50,714 bases of DNA. It comes from Acidovorax sp. CF316 (lineage in GTDB: Bacteria; Pseudomonadota; Gammaproteobacteria; Burkholderiales; Burkholderiaceae_C). A program made the position numbers and the translations under genes. The notes beneath the pieces were generated by a model. That model had not been told where the DNA came from. It saw only the letters and a list, made by a program, of their open reading frames with translations, and made no database searches. Shown piece after piece: positions 7,523 through 16,766 of this stretch. Positions within the stretch are counted from its first letter, which is position 1, and every line of letters begins with the position of its first letter. Location: the NCBI RefSeq assembly GCF_000276605.1, contig NZ_AKJX01000104.1, forward strand, positions 1 to 50,714, written 5' to 3'.

Positions 7523-9553
7523 ATGAGCAAAACTATTTCTGACAAGGTCGTTCGCAACGACGCTGGCAACACCCCCTTCAGCGCCATCTTGGAAGTCCAG
7601 CTGTCACGCCGCACTGTCACGCGCGGTGGCCTGAGCGCGGCGCTGGCCCTGCTGACCGGCACCAGCCTTTCCGCCTGCGGCGGCAGCGACGACGAGCCGC
7701 TGAAGCTGGGCTTCAGCTCGCTGGCCAACTCCATGACCGACGCCTGCGTGGTGCCTCCAGGCTATGTGGCCCAGGTGCTGGGCGCCTGGGGCACGCCGCT
7801 CAACGACAGCGCTGCCGAGTGGGACCGCGACGGCAAGAACACCTCCAGGGACCTGCTCAACTCCACCGGCATGCACCACGACGGCATGCACTACTTCCCG
7901 CTCGACGGCAGCTCCAGCGAAGGCCTGCTGGTGGTCAACCACGAGTACATCGACGAGAAGGCCCTGCACCCCGCCGGCCCGACCACGGTGAACAACAAAC
8001 GCCCCGCCGAGGAAGTGCGCAAGGAAGTCAACGCCCACGGCGTGGCGGTGATGCACATTCGCAAGACCGGCAACGCCTGGGCCATCGTCAAGAACTCGCG
8101 TTACAACCGCCGCTTCACCTCGGCCACGCCGATGGCGCTGGCCGGCCCGGTCGGCGGCACCGACTGGGTCAAGACGCCGTATTCGCCCACCGGCACCACG
8201 GTGCGTGGCACCAACAACAACTGCGGCAACGGCACCACGCCCTGGGGCACCTACATTACCGCCGAGGAAAACTGGGCGGCCTGCTTCGTCAACACCAATG
8301 CATCGGGCCTGCCCGCGCACCAGGCGCGCGTGGGCGTGCCCACGGCTGCCGGCCGCTACAAGTGGGAAACCGCTGCTGGGGATACCACCGAAGTGCAGGG
8401 CGAGTTCGCGCGCTTCAACGTCACCCCCAGCGGCACCAGCGCACTGAACGACTGGCGCAATGAGGTCAACGGCTTCGGCTACCTGGTCGAGATCGACCCC
8501 TACAACCCCGACAGCGTGGCCACCAAGCGCACGGCCATGGGCCGCTTCGCGCACGAAGGCGCGGCCTATGGCAAGCCCGAGTCGGGCAAGCCGCTGGCGT
8601 TCTACAGCGGCGATGACTCGCGCTTCGAGTACATCTACCGTTTCGTGTCCGATGCCAACTGGGACCCGGCCGATGCACGCCGCACCGACCGCCTGGCCGT
8701 GGGCACCAAGTACCTGGACAAGGGCACGCTGTACGCCGCGCGCTTCAACGAAGACGGCTCGGGCACCTGGCTGCCGCTGACGCTGGCCAGCGTAGGCAAG
8801 GACGGCACGCGCCTGGGCGACAAGTACAAGACGATCGACGAGATCCTGATCAACACCCGCGCCGCGGCCGACTTCGTGGGCGCCACGCCCATGGACCGCC
8901 CCGAGTGGACGGCCGTGCACCCCTCCAACGGCGATGTGTACGTGACGCTGACCAACAACACCAGCCGCAATGCCACCACCGGCACCAACGCTGCCAACCC
9001 GCGCCTGAACAACGCCAACGGCCACATCGTGCGCTGGCACGACACGCCCAATGCGAACACCTTCAAGTGGGAGATCTTCGTGTTCGGCTCCGAATCCGGC
9101 GCTGCCGCAGACACCAACCGCTCGGGCCTGACGGCGCTGAACCAGCTGGCCAGCCCCGACGGCCTGGCCTTCGACGACCGCGGCATCATGTGGATCCAGA
9201 CCGACAACGGCATCGACGGTGGCCGCAACAACGCCGTGGCCCGCTCCACCAACGACCAGATGCTGGCCGTGATCCCCGGCGCCATGACCACCGACAGCAA
9301 GGGAACGGGCCCGGTCATCAACGCCCAGAACCAGGGCGACCTGCGCCGCTTCTTCGTCGGCCCCAACGAAGCCGAGATCACCGGCTTTGCCTACACGCCG
9401 GACTACAGGACCATCTTCCTGAACATCCAGCACCCGGTGAACTGGCCGGCCTACGGCACCAGCGACGCCACGACCGCCCCGACGGGCAGCGTGCGCCCCC
9501 GCTCTTCCACCGTGGTCATCCAGAAGGCAGACGGCGGCCCCATCGGGGTGTGA
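7523..9553 (+). CDS. phoX: PhoX-family alkaline phosphatase, paralog 2 (DUF839), Tat-exported
   Basis: A 676-residue secreted phosphatase that resembles canonical PhoX more closely than its neighbour. After an unusually long n-region it has a twin-arginine motif (SRRTVTRGG, 28-36) and a possible lipobox LSAC (Cys52) before GGSDDE. Family landmarks are VVNHEYID (NHE at 139-141), NCGNGTTPWGTYITAEEN (Cys234, Glu248-249), GRFAHEGAA and the late segment AEITGFAYTPDYRTIFLNI. These regions build the Fe/Ca cofactor site known for PhoX. A GAGGAG ribosome site lies upstream of the ATG, and a good terminator follows the stop. It is transcribed divergently from paralog 1 behind its own PHO-box-like element. 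The likely job is phosphate scavenging from phosphoesters outside the cytoplasm. Confidence 0.93.
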   Translation: MSKTISDKVVRNDAGNTPFSAILEVQLSRRTVTRGGLSAALALLTGTSLSACGGSDDEPLKLGFSSLANSMTDACVVPPGYVAQVLGAWGTPLNDSAAEWDRDGKNTSRDLLNSTGMHHDGMHYFPLDGSSSEGLLVVNHEYIDEKALHPAGPTTVNNKRPAEEVRKEVNAHGVAVMHIRKTGNAWAIVKNSRYNRRFTSATPMALAGPVGGTDWVKTPYSPTGTTVRGTNNNCGNGTTPWGTYITAEENWAACFVNTNASGLPAHQARVGVPTAAGRYKWETAAGDTTEVQGEFARFNVTPSGTSALNDWRNEVNGFGYLVEIDPYNPDSVATKRTAMGRFAHEGAAYGKPESGKPLAFYSGDDSRFEYIYRFVSDANWDPADARRTDRLAVGTKYLDKGTLYAARFNEDGSGTWLPLTLASVGKDGTRLGDKYKTIDEILINTRAAADFVGATPMDRPEWTAVHPSNGDVYVTLTNNTSRNATTGTNAANPRLNNANGHIVRWHDTPNANTFKWEIFVFGSESGAAADTNRSGLTALNQLASPDGLAFDDRGIMWIQTDNGIDGGRNNAVARSTNDQMLAVIPGAMTTDSKGTGPVINAQNQGDLRRFFVGPNEAEITGFAYTPDYRTIFLNIQHPVNWPAYGTSDATTAPTGSVRPRSSTVVIQKADGGPIGV

Positions 9554-9581
9554 CGGGGCGCTTTTTGCAGTAAGCCCTTGC

Positions 9582-9614
9582 AGGCTGTCACGCGCAGGCG
9601 TGGCAGCCTTTTTT
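9582..9614 (+). terminator. Rho-independent terminator of phoX
   Basis: Stem AGGCTGTCACGC (9582-9593) pairs with GCGTGGCAGCCT (9598-9609) with one G-T wobble and a 4-nt loop. A run of six T (9609-9614) follows. It is oriented for the plus strand, between convergent phoX and the FecR-domain gene. Confidence 0.88.
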
Positions 9615-9648
9615 CTTGCGTGCCTGCCTGGCGGCAGGCCGGGGTGCT

Positions 9649-10461
9649 TCAGTAGTCGGAGCCGTACGGCGATGGTGGCCGCGCGCGCGACGTGGACCCG
9701 GAGGCCGGTGCGGAACCGCCGCTGCCGCCTGGTGCCGCGGGGTAGGTGATCTGCCCGCTGCCATCCTTGCTGCCCTTGCGCCCGGCGATCTGCCAGGCCG
9801 TGCGCTGGTCCACAAGCTTGGCCAGGAACTCGAGTTCCTCGTCCGTATGGTTGATGGCACCGGCCGGCGTCAGCATGCGGCCGCTGCGCGGCGCCACCTC
9901 GGCCCAGAAGGCCTGGTGGTAGGACGCCTGGCTGACGACGGATTCGCCGCCGGCCGCGATGTCCACGGTGCCGTAGCAGTTGCAGAAGTAGCTGCGAAAG
10001 TCCTGCTCAGGGAACACCTCGGCATACACCCCCGTGCCGCGGATGCCGGCCGTGGCCGTGGGCATGACCACCTGGCGCTCGCTGCCGCGCCCCCAGACGC
10101 TGGCCACTGCGCCCGTCAGCAGGCGCAGCACCTTCACCGCGGTGGGGGTATCGCCTTCGAGCGACATGCGCGTGTTCTGGCGCACCATGAAGGCGTCCTT
10201 GCCGACGGTGAAGACCACGGTGGAGCCCGGCCCGGTCTCGATCCGGTCACCGGGCGCGATGGCTTCGCCCGCGGCCAGGGCCTGGCCGTTGCGGCGCACG
10301 TCGCCACGCGCCTCCACCACGTTGCGGCCCTGCTGCGCGTGTGCCGCCGTGAATCCGCCGGCCGCCGTCCAGGCTGCGGCCGCCTGCAACAGGCTGCGCC
10401 TTTGGTACCAGACGATTTCGTCCTCAGTGCGGCCCTGGAGCTGGTGCTGGCTGTTCGTCAT
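9649..10461 (-). CDS. FecR-domain periplasmic protein
   Basis: A 270-residue protein with a cytoplasmic lead of about 20 residues, then a Tat-like signal (RRSLLQAAAAWTAAGG, 21-36, ending AHA). It continues into a FecR domain (about 45-160) recognisable by GEAIAPGDRIETGPGST, MVRQNTRMSLEG and TATAGIRGTGVYAE. It is not next to an ECF sigma gene and has no membrane anchor, so it is unlikely to be a classical FecR anti-sigma regulator. A Cys-Asn-Cys motif follows the domain, and the last 35 residues are Gly/Ser/Pro-rich. A strong GGAGGA ribosome site precedes the ATG even though the gene starts 38 nt inside the upstream BPSS1780 gene, so the two form one operon. Function unknown. Confidence 0.85.
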   Translation of the reverse strand: MTNSQHQLQGRTEDEIVWYQRRSLLQAAAAWTAAGGFTAAHAQQGRNVVEARGDVRRNGQALAAGEAIAPGDRIETGPGSTVVFTVGKDAFMVRQNTRMSLEGDTPTAVKVLRLLTGAVASVWGRGSERQVVMPTATAGIRGTGVYAEVFPEQDFRSYFCNCYGTVDIAAGGESVVSQASYHQAFWAEVAPRSGRMLTPAGAINHTDEELEFLAKLVDQRTAWQIAGRKGSKDGSGQITYPAAPGGSGGSAPASGSTSRARPPSPYGSDY

Positions 10462-11257
10462 GGGATTCCTCCGATGAGGGTTTGGCAGGCGGTTCGAAGC
10501 AATCGCGGAAAGTGAACACGATGGAGGTGAAGAACATCGCCGCCAGCATCATGGCTGTGCCGACCATGATGCCGCTCGCGGCCGCGCCCAGCCCCAGCGC
10601 CACCATGAGGCCCGATGCAAGGGCCACGACCACGCCGGCCATCAGGAACACGCCCATCCAGCCCAGGCCGAAGACGAGGAAGGCGCCAAAGTTGCGCACG
10701 CAGGCCACCAGGCTGAAGAACAGGGCCTTCACGGGAGGGACACCGTGCCAGTGCACCAGCCCCGGCGCATGCCAGAAGGTCAGCGACAGCGGCAGGTACA
10801 GCAGCATCGACAGCCACATGGCGGCCTGGAACGCGCCGTTCTCGGCCACTTCGCGCTTGAGCGGCGTGCCGCCCAGGTAGACGCTGGCGAACAGGCCGCC
10901 GTCGATCAGCGCCGACAGCCCCATGATGGAGAGAAAGCCCACGGCGTACAGGGCGCCCAGCACCAGCATGTCGCGCAGGCGCTGCTGGCCGGTGCGAAAC
11001 GCCACCAGCAGCACGGCGGGGGTGGGAAAGCGCCCCATCGTGGTCTCGGCCGCCGCCACCATCATGGCCAGCGTGGCCGAAGGCAGCAGGGCCAGCGCGA
11101 TGGCCGGGCCAACCAGGGGCACCAAGCTGGCCAGCGACATGGCGGCCATGGTCATGAAGAACAACGCCGCCAGCGCCATGGGTTGGCGCCAGAACGACCG
11201 GACGCCGAGCTGTACCCAGGTCATGCCGGTGCGGGCGGGGACGATGTTGAGTTTCAT
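10424..11257 (-). CDS. BPSS1780-family inner-membrane protein
   Basis: A 277-residue integral membrane protein with about six hydrophobic segments (roughly residues 28-55, 98-122, 144-162, 170-190, 195-225, 230-255) and a charged, proline-rich C-terminal tail. The opening MKLNIVPARTGMTWVQLGVR and the run FWRQPMALAALFFM are the signature of the BPSS1780 family, which I know only from betaproteobacteria and which has no assigned function. The ribosome site before the ATG is weak; a TAAATT -10-like hexamer lies about 75 nt upstream. Its 3' end overlaps the FecR-domain gene by 38 nt, so the two proteins may act together at the inner membrane. Confidence 0.87.
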   Translation of the reverse strand: MKLNIVPARTGMTWVQLGVRSFWRQPMALAALFFMTMAAMSLASLVPLVGPAIALALLPSATLAMMVAAAETTMGRFPTPAVLLVAFRTGQQRLRDMLVLGALYAVGFLSIMGLSALIDGGLFASVYLGGTPLKREVAENGAFQAAMWLSMLLYLPLSLTFWHAPGLVHWHGVPPVKALFFSLVACVRNFGAFLVFGLGWMGVFLMAGVVVALASGLMVALGLGAAASGIMVGTAMMLAAMFFTSIVFTFRDCFEPPAKPSSEESHDEQPAPAPGPH

Positions 11258-11444
11258 GGGGACAGAGGGCTGCTCGGGACAACGGCCCGTGTGTTCGGGC
11301 CTGGCGGATGGGTGGGGGAGACAGTGCCGAATTTACCCCAGCCCACCATGGCCGGGGCCGCATGGGGGCTTGCGAAAGTCCTCCAGGGCGTGACATTCCT
11401 CGCGGAATGCCGGTTCAGGCCGGTTTTTGGGGGGCGAAGGGTGC

Positions 11445-12398
11445 TCAGCCGGCATGCACGGGCTGCGCAATGCGCCCGCGCAGCACGCGCTCGAAGTGGG
11501 TCGGGTCGTGCGGTTTGAGCATGGAGGCCTCGCGCGGCAGGTAAAAATCCCACAGCCGCGAGATCCAGAAGCGCAGGGCGCCGGCGCGCAGCAGGGCCGG
11601 CAGCAGTTCGCGCTCGGCTGCCGTGAGCGGGCGTACCGCCTGGTAGGCATCGAGCATGCGCCGCGCGCGCTCAGGGTCGTGGGCGCCCGTGGGCAGGTCG
11701 ATGCACCAGTCGTTCAGGCACACGGCCAGGTCGAACAGCCAGGTGTCGACGCCGGCAAAGTAGAAGTCGAAGAAGCCGGTGAGCTCCTCGCCGTCGAACA
11801 TCACGTTGTCGCGGAACAGGTCGGCATGCACCGGCCCGGTGGGCAGGGCGGTGTAGGCCGAGGAGGCCGCCACGTGGTTCTGGTAGGCCAGTTCCGAGCG
11901 CAGCAGCGCTGCCTGGCTGGCATCGAGGTGCGGCAGCACCACGGGTACCGTCTCGTTCCACCAGGCCAGGCCGCGCAGGTTGGGCTGGTGGCGGTCGTAA
12001 CCGCGGCCCGCCAGGTGCATGCGCGCCAGCATGGTGCCCACGGCGGCGCAGTGCACCGGGCCGGGGGCCAGCTGGCTCTTGCCGCGCAGCTTGCTCACCA
12101 CGGCGGCCGGCTTGCCGCACACGCTGTGCAGGATGTCGCCGTTGCCGTCGCCACGCGGGTCGGGCACGGGCACGCCGCCATGCGCCAGGTGCTTCATCAG
12201 GTGCAGGTAGAACGGCAACTGCTCGGCCGTGAGGCGCTCGAACAGCGTCAGCACGAACTCGCCCTGGTCGCTGGTCAGGAAATAGTTGGTGTTCTCGATC
12301 CCGCCTTCGATGCCGCGCAGTGCGACCAGCTCGCCGAGGTTCAGGCGGCGCAGCAGTGCGCGCGCCTCTTCATTGGAGACTTCAGTGAAAACGGCCAT
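11445..12398 (-). CDS. thrB: Homoserine kinase, choline-kinase-like type (ThrB)
   Basis: A 317-residue kinase phosphorylating L-homoserine to O-phosphohomoserine, the committed step from homoserine to threonine. It belongs to the APH/choline-kinase fold version used by pseudomonads and betaproteobacteria, not the GHMP type of enteric bacteria. Visible motifs are the N-terminal [16 protein letters not shown], the nucleotide loop around GIENTNYFL (33-41), the catalytic [13 protein letters not shown] (Brenner-type, near 190) and GFFDFYFAG with the metal-binding aspartate. The length is normal. It lies 72 nt downstream of the DUF2782 gene on the same strand and divergent from polA, the same order as in Pseudomonas. 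Confidence 0.95.
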   Translation of the reverse strand: MAVFTEVSNEEARALLRRLNLGELVALRGIEGGIENTNYFLTSDQGEFVLTLFERLTAEQLPFYLHLMKHLAHGGVPVPDPRGDGNGDILHSVCGKPAAVVSKLRGKSQLAPGPVHCAAVGTMLARMHLAGRGYDRHQPNLRGLAWWNETVPVVLPHLDASQAALLRSELAYQNHVAASSAYTALPTGPVHADLFRDNVMFDGEELTGFFDFYFAGVDTWLFDLAVCLNDWCIDLPTGAHDPERARRMLDAYQAVRPLTAAERELLPALLRAGALRFWISRLWDFYLPREASMLKPHDPTHFERVLRGRIAQPVHAG

Positions 12399-12470
12399 CG
12401 CTCAGCGGGGAAAGTGCGGAAAAGGGGAATAACAGGGGGGCGGCGCGCGCAGCGCGCAGGCGCCAGGCGG

Positions 12471-12830
12471 TCAGAACTTCAGGACGTTCCAGACTCGGGG
12501 GGCGGTGTTGGTCTCGGCACCGTTCAAGGCGCCGGTGCGGCCGCGCGCGCCGTCGGGCGACTGCACTTCGTAGCTGGGCATGTTGCCGGTCTTGGGCTGC
12601 ACGTTGATGCTCTGCGTCTGGCCGCCCACGCGCAGTTCGTCGACGCGGCTGCCCGCGTCCTCGATCTGGATGCGTTCGGTGCGCTGGTTGGTGCGCCCGG
12701 ACAGGGATTCGGGCGTGGTGAGCGCCTCGCCTTGCCGGGGGGCGCCCACGGGGGCATTCTGGCCAGGGGTCTGGGCCAGTACGGGGCCGCCGGCCAGGGC
12801 CAGCAGCAGGGAGAGGTGAACAGCGCGCAT
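12471..12830 (-). CDS. DUF2782 family small exported protein
   Basis: A 119-residue protein with signal peptide MRAVHLSLLLALAGGPVLAQ. The mature part contains TERIQIEDAGSRVDELRVGG and NVQPKTGNMPSYEVQ and ends in TAPRVWNVLKF. This matches DUF2782, a family found between polA and thrB in Pseudomonas; the same order here supports the call. Function unknown. A TACAAT hexamer (12842-12837, minus strand) ends 6 nt before the ATG and there is no Shine-Dalgarno sequence, so the message may be leaderless. The middle region (GQNAPVGAPRQGEALTTPES) is proline/glutamine-rich and probably disordered. Confidence 0.8.
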   Translation of the reverse strand: MRAVHLSLLLALAGGPVLAQTPGQNAPVGAPRQGEALTTPESLSGRTNQRTERIQIEDAGSRVDELRVGGQTQSINVQPKTGNMPSYEVQSPDGARGRTGALNGAETNTAPRVWNVLKF

Positions 12831-12896
12831 GGCCTGATTGTAGAGCGCCCCGCGCACGGGTGCCGCAGGGGCTTTGGCCGTGCACAATGGCTCCCC

Positions 12897-15722
12897 ATGA
12901 GCAATAAAAAGACCCTGGTGCTGGTGGACGGCTCCAGCTATCTGTACCGCGCCTACCACGCCATGCCCGACCTGCGGGCCGTGCCGGGCGATCCCACGAG
13001 CGCGGCCACGGGCGCCATCCGCGGCATGATCAACATGATGCAGGCCCTGCGCAAGGAAGTGCATGCCGACTATGCGGCCTGCATCTTCGACGCCAGCGGA
13101 CCGACCTTCCGCGACGAGATCTACCCCGAGTACAAGGCGCAGCGCGCGCCCATGCCCGATGACCTGCGCGCGCAGATCGATCCCATCCACGAGGTGGTGC
13201 GCATGCTCGGGTGGACGGTGCTGGCCATTCCGGGCGTGGAGGCCGACGACGTGATCGGCACCCTGGCCGTGACCGCGGCCAGCCAGGGCGTCGACGTCGT
13301 GGTCTCCAGCGGCGACAAGGACCTGTCGCAGCTGGTGGACGAGCACATCACCATCATCGACACCATGAACGGCAAGCGCCGCGACGTGGCCGGCGTGACG
13401 GCCGAGTTCGGCGTGCCCCCGCACCTGATGGTGGACTACCAGACCCTGGTGGGCGACACCGTGGACAACGTGCCCGGCGTGCCCAAGGTGGGCCCCAAGA
13501 CGGCGGCCAAGTGGCTCATGGAATACGGTTCGCTGGCCGAACTGGTGGCGCGCGCCCACGAGATCAAGGGCGTGGCCGGCGAGAACCTGCGCAACACGCT
13601 CGACTGGCTGCCCACGGGCCGCAAGCTGGTGACCATCCGCACCGACTGCGACCTGGTCGAGCACATCGTGGGCCTGCCCGCGCTCGACGCCATCGTGATC
13701 GGCGAGCAGCAGGTGGATGGATTGCGCGGGTTCTATGAAAAGTACGGTTTCAAGGGCCTGGCGCGGGCCCTCGGGGGGCCTGCCGCCGAGCCTGCTGTCG
13801 AGCCCACGCCCGCTGCCCGCAAGAAAGCCGGTGGCGATACCGACACCGCCGACCTGTTCGCCGAGCCGGCCGAGGGGGGTGTAGACGGCACTCCGGCCGC
13901 TGTGGAAAAGCCAGCCCGCAACGAGCGCTACGAGACCATCCTGACCTGGGATCAGTTCGACCGCTGGCTCGCCACGCTGCATGTGGCGCCACTGACGGCG
14001 CTGGACACCGAGACCACCTCGCTCGACGAGATGCGCGCCGAGATCGTGGGCATCAGCTTCAGCGTGGAGCCGGGCGCGGCCGCCTACGTCCCGCTGCGCC
14101 ACGAGGGGCCCGACGCGCCCGTGCAACTGCCCTTCGACGAGGTGCTGGCGCGCCTCAAGCCCTGGCTGCAGGACCCGCGCCACCTGAAGCTGGGCCAGCA
14201 CATCAAGTACGACCGCCATGTGTTCGCCAACCACGGTATCGAGGTGCAGGGCTATGTGCACGACACCATGCTGCAAAGCTACGTGCTCGAAGTGCACAAG
14301 CCCCACGGCCTGGCCAGCCTGGCCGACCGCCACCTGGGGCGCAGCGGTATCAGCTACGAAGACCTGTGCGGCAAGGGTGCGCACCAGATCCCCTTTGCCC
14401 AGGTCGATGTGGCCAAGGCCGCCGAGTACTCGTGCGAGGACTCCGACCAGACCCTGGACGTGCACAAGGCCCTGTGGCCCCTGCTCGAAGCCAACGACAA
14501 GCTGCGCGCCATCTACGAACTGGAGATGGCCAGCAGCGAGGCCCTGTACCGCATCGAGCGCAACGGCGTGCTGATCGATGCCCCCACGCTGGCCAACCAG
14601 AGCCACGAGCTGGGCCAGCGCATCGTGCAGCTGGAGACCGAGGCCTACGAGATCGCGGGCCAGCCATTCAACCTGAGCAGCCCCAAGCAGCTCGGCGAGA
14701 TCTTCTTCGACAAGCTCGGGATGCCCGTGGTCAAGAAGACCGCCACCGGCGCGCGCAGCACCGACGAAGAGGTGTTGGAGAAGCTCGCCGAGGACTACCC
14801 GCTGCCCGCCAAGCTGCTGGAGCACCGTGGCCTGGTCAAGCTCAAGGGCACCTACACCGACAAGCTGGCCCAGCTGGCGCTGCCGCGCACGGGCCGGGTG
14901 CACACCCACTATGCGCAGGCCGTGGCCGTCACCGGGCGGCTGTCGAGCAACGACCCCAACCTGCAGAACATTCCCATTCGCACGCCCGAAGGCCGGCGCG
15001 TGCGCGAGGCCTTCGTGGCACCGGCGGGCAGCGTGATCGCCAGCGCCGACTACTCGCAGATCGAGCTGCGCATCATGGCCCACATCAGCGGCGACCACTC
15101 GCTGCTGCACGCCTTCCATGCGGGCCTGGATGTGCACCGTGCCACCGCGGCCGAAGTGTTCGGCGTGGAGGTGGACCAGGTCACCAGCGAGCAGCGCCGC
15201 TATGCCAAGGTCATCAACTTCGGCCTGATCTACGGCATGAGCAGCTTCGGCCTGGCCAAGAACCTCGGTATCGAGACCAAGGCCGCGGCCGCCTACATCG
15301 ACAAGTACTTCCAGCGCTACCCCGGCGTCAAGCAGTACATGGACGAGACCAAGGCCGCCGCCAAGTCCATGGGCTATGTGGAGACGGTGTTCGGCCGGCG
15401 CCTGTACCTGCCCGAGATCAACTCGCCCAACGGCCCACGCCGCAGCGGCGCCGAGCGCGCGGCCATCAACGCGCCGATGCAGGGCACGGCGGCCGACCTG
15501 ATCAAGATGGCCATGGTGGCGGTGCAGAAGGAACTCGACGCGCACAAGCCGCAGGTGAAGATGATCATGCAGGTGCACGACGAACTGGTGTTCGAGCTGC
15601 CCGAGGGCGAGGTGGACTGGGTGCGCAGCCACATCCCGCGCCTGATGGCCGAGGTGGCGGCACTCAAGGTGCCTCTGCTCGCCGAGGTCGGCGTAGGCCC
15701 CAACTGGGACAAGGCGCATTGA
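12897..15722 (+). CDS. polA: DNA polymerase I
   Basis: A 941-residue three-domain polymerase for Okazaki-fragment maturation and excision repair. The order is a 5'-3' nuclease (about 1-300, LVDGSSYLYRAYHAMP at the start, YKAQRAPMPDDLR, SSGDKDLSQLV), a 3'-5' exonuclease (about 335-530) and a polymerase (about 535-941). The proofreading motif DTET is intact (Asp370, Glu372). Polymerase motif A has Asp718 in DYSQIELR, motif B reads RRYAKVINFGLIYG, and motif C is HDE (894-896). The length is close to E. coli Pol I. A long open frame extends upstream on this strand, but homology starts at this ATG. No ribosome site is visible, and CACAAT lies 8 nt before the start, suggesting a very short leader. 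Confidence 0.98.
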   Translation: MSNKKTLVLVDGSSYLYRAYHAMPDLRAVPGDPTSAATGAIRGMINMMQALRKEVHADYAACIFDASGPTFRDEIYPEYKAQRAPMPDDLRAQIDPIHEVVRMLGWTVLAIPGVEADDVIGTLAVTAASQGVDVVVSSGDKDLSQLVDEHITIIDTMNGKRRDVAGVTAEFGVPPHLMVDYQTLVGDTVDNVPGVPKVGPKTAAKWLMEYGSLAELVARAHEIKGVAGENLRNTLDWLPTGRKLVTIRTDCDLVEHIVGLPALDAIVIGEQQVDGLRGFYEKYGFKGLARALGGPAAEPAVEPTPAARKKAGGDTDTADLFAEPAEGGVDGTPAAVEKPARNERYETILTWDQFDRWLATLHVAPLTALDTETTSLDEMRAEIVGISFSVEPGAAAYVPLRHEGPDAPVQLPFDEVLARLKPWLQDPRHLKLGQHIKYDRHVFANHGIEVQGYVHDTMLQSYVLEVHKPHGLASLADRHLGRSGISYEDLCGKGAHQIPFAQVDVAKAAEYSCEDSDQTLDVHKALWPLLEANDKLRAIYELEMASSEALYRIERNGVLIDAPTLANQSHELGQRIVQLETEAYEIAGQPFNLSSPKQLGEIFFDKLGMPVVKKTATGARSTDEEVLEKLAEDYPLPAKLLEHRGLVKLKGTYTDKLAQLALPRTGRVHTHYAQAVAVTGRLSSNDPNLQNIPIRTPEGRRVREAFVAPAGSVIASADYSQIELRIMAHISGDHSLLHAFHAGLDVHRATAAEVFGVEVDQVTSEQRRYAKVINFGLIYGMSSFGLAKNLGIETKAAAAYIDKYFQRYPGVKQYMDETKAAAKSMGYVETVFGRRLYLPEINSPNGPRRSGAERAAINAPMQGTAADLIKMAMVAVQKELDAHKPQVKMIMQVHDELVFELPEGEVDWVRSHIPRLMAEVAALKVPLLAEVGVGPNWDKAH

Positions 15723-15763
15723 GGACCCTTGGCGCTGGTGCGTTCATTGCAAGGTAGAAAAGC

Positions 15764-16693
15764 ATGCGCCTGCGCCACATCGAAGTCTTCAACGCGGTGA
15801 TGCTCACCGGCAGCGTGAGCGCTGCCGCGCGGCTCATCAACGTCACCCAGCCCGCGGTGAGCCGCATCCTCGCGCATGCGGAGCTGCAGCTCGGCTTTGC
15901 GCTCTTCCACCGGCTCAAGGGGCGGCTGGTGCCGACCACCGAGGCGCAGACGCTGTACCCGCACATCGAACGCCTGTTCGCCCAGCTCGACGACGTGCAA
16001 CGCCTGGCGGCCAGCCTCAAGGGCGACCGGCGCGAGGGCGCGCTGCACATCCTGACCGTGCTGGCACTGAGCTACGAGGTGCTGCCGCGCGCGCTGCGCA
16101 GCTTCCGTGCGCTGCACCCGGACGTGGACGTGACCATCGATGCGCTGCACTCGCCGCAGATCGTCTCGGCCCTGGTGCTGCAGGAGGCCGACGTGGGCTT
16201 CGTGTTCAGCTCCATCGCCCACCCCTCGCTGAGCCAGGAGCACATCGCCGATGGCTACATGGTCTGCGTGGCACCCAAGGGCATGCTGGGCCCGGCGCTG
16301 GTGCAGGCGGGCAGCGTGCACCTCACGGACCTGGCGGACACGCCGGTGGTGCGCCTGGACGTGCGCGACCCCATCGGCACCGTGATGGGCCATGCCTGCC
16401 GCGAGGCCGGCGTGGGGCTGCGCACGGCGATCACGGTGCAGACCTACCATGCGGCGCTTGCCCTGGCACAGCACGGCCATGCAGTGGCATTGGTCGACGC
16501 CTGCACGGCGGCCTCGGCCGACCGCAGCCAGGTCGACGTGCTGGCCCTGGCGCCGCACATCCCCGTGCCCATCCAGTCGCTGCGCACCGTCAACCGGCCG
16601 GCCTCGCTGCTGGCCAGTGCCATGGCCGCCTGCATGCGCCTGGCCGTGGCCGAGACCATGGCCAGCAAGGGCTTGCCCAGCCCCAGGCCCTGA
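15764..16693 (+). CDS. LysR-family transcriptional regulator
   Basis: A 309-residue regulator with the N-terminal winged helix (MRLRHIEVFNAVMLTGSVSAAAR, then the recognition helix in VTQPAVSRILAHAE) and a periplasmic-binding-protein-like effector domain (about 92-300). An AAGG ribosome site precedes the ATG. It sits 41 nt after polA but is functionally unrelated to it. The next genes on the same strand encode an amino-acid binding protein and an Asp/Glu racemase, so it probably controls them in response to an acidic amino acid or related ligand. A TTCA-N9-TGAA dyad in front of the binding-protein gene (16770-16786) is a candidate operator. Effector unknown. Confidence 0.93.
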   Translation: MRLRHIEVFNAVMLTGSVSAAARLINVTQPAVSRILAHAELQLGFALFHRLKGRLVPTTEAQTLYPHIERLFAQLDDVQRLAASLKGDRREGALHILTVLALSYEVLPRALRSFRALHPDVDVTIDALHSPQIVSALVLQEADVGFVFSSIAHPSLSQEHIADGYMVCVAPKGMLGPALVQAGSVHLTDLADTPVVRLDVRDPIGTVMGHACREAGVGLRTAITVQTYHAALALAQHGHAVALVDACTAASADRSQVDVLALAPHIPVPIQSLRTVNRPASLLASAMAACMRLAVAETMASKGLPSPRP

Positions 16694-16766
16694 GCACAGG
16701 TTCTGGTCGGCGGGGGGCGGGCGGGGCCCCCATAACTTTCCGGCATGGCCTACCCGGAGAAATGAA

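Noticed and set aside
9649..10461. FecR-type anti-sigma regulator of iron uptake
   Set aside because: No partner FecI sigma gene, TonB receptor gene or transmembrane helix; only the FecR fold is shared.
12471..15719. A 1082-codon open frame on the minus strand opposite polA, and similar long frames opposite phoX, A2M and katE
   Set aside because: High-GC coding sequence produces long mirror frames; these lack ribosome sites and recognisable domains, and are low-complexity in Gly/His/Arg. Only the last 120 codons of this one (DUF2782) form a real gene.
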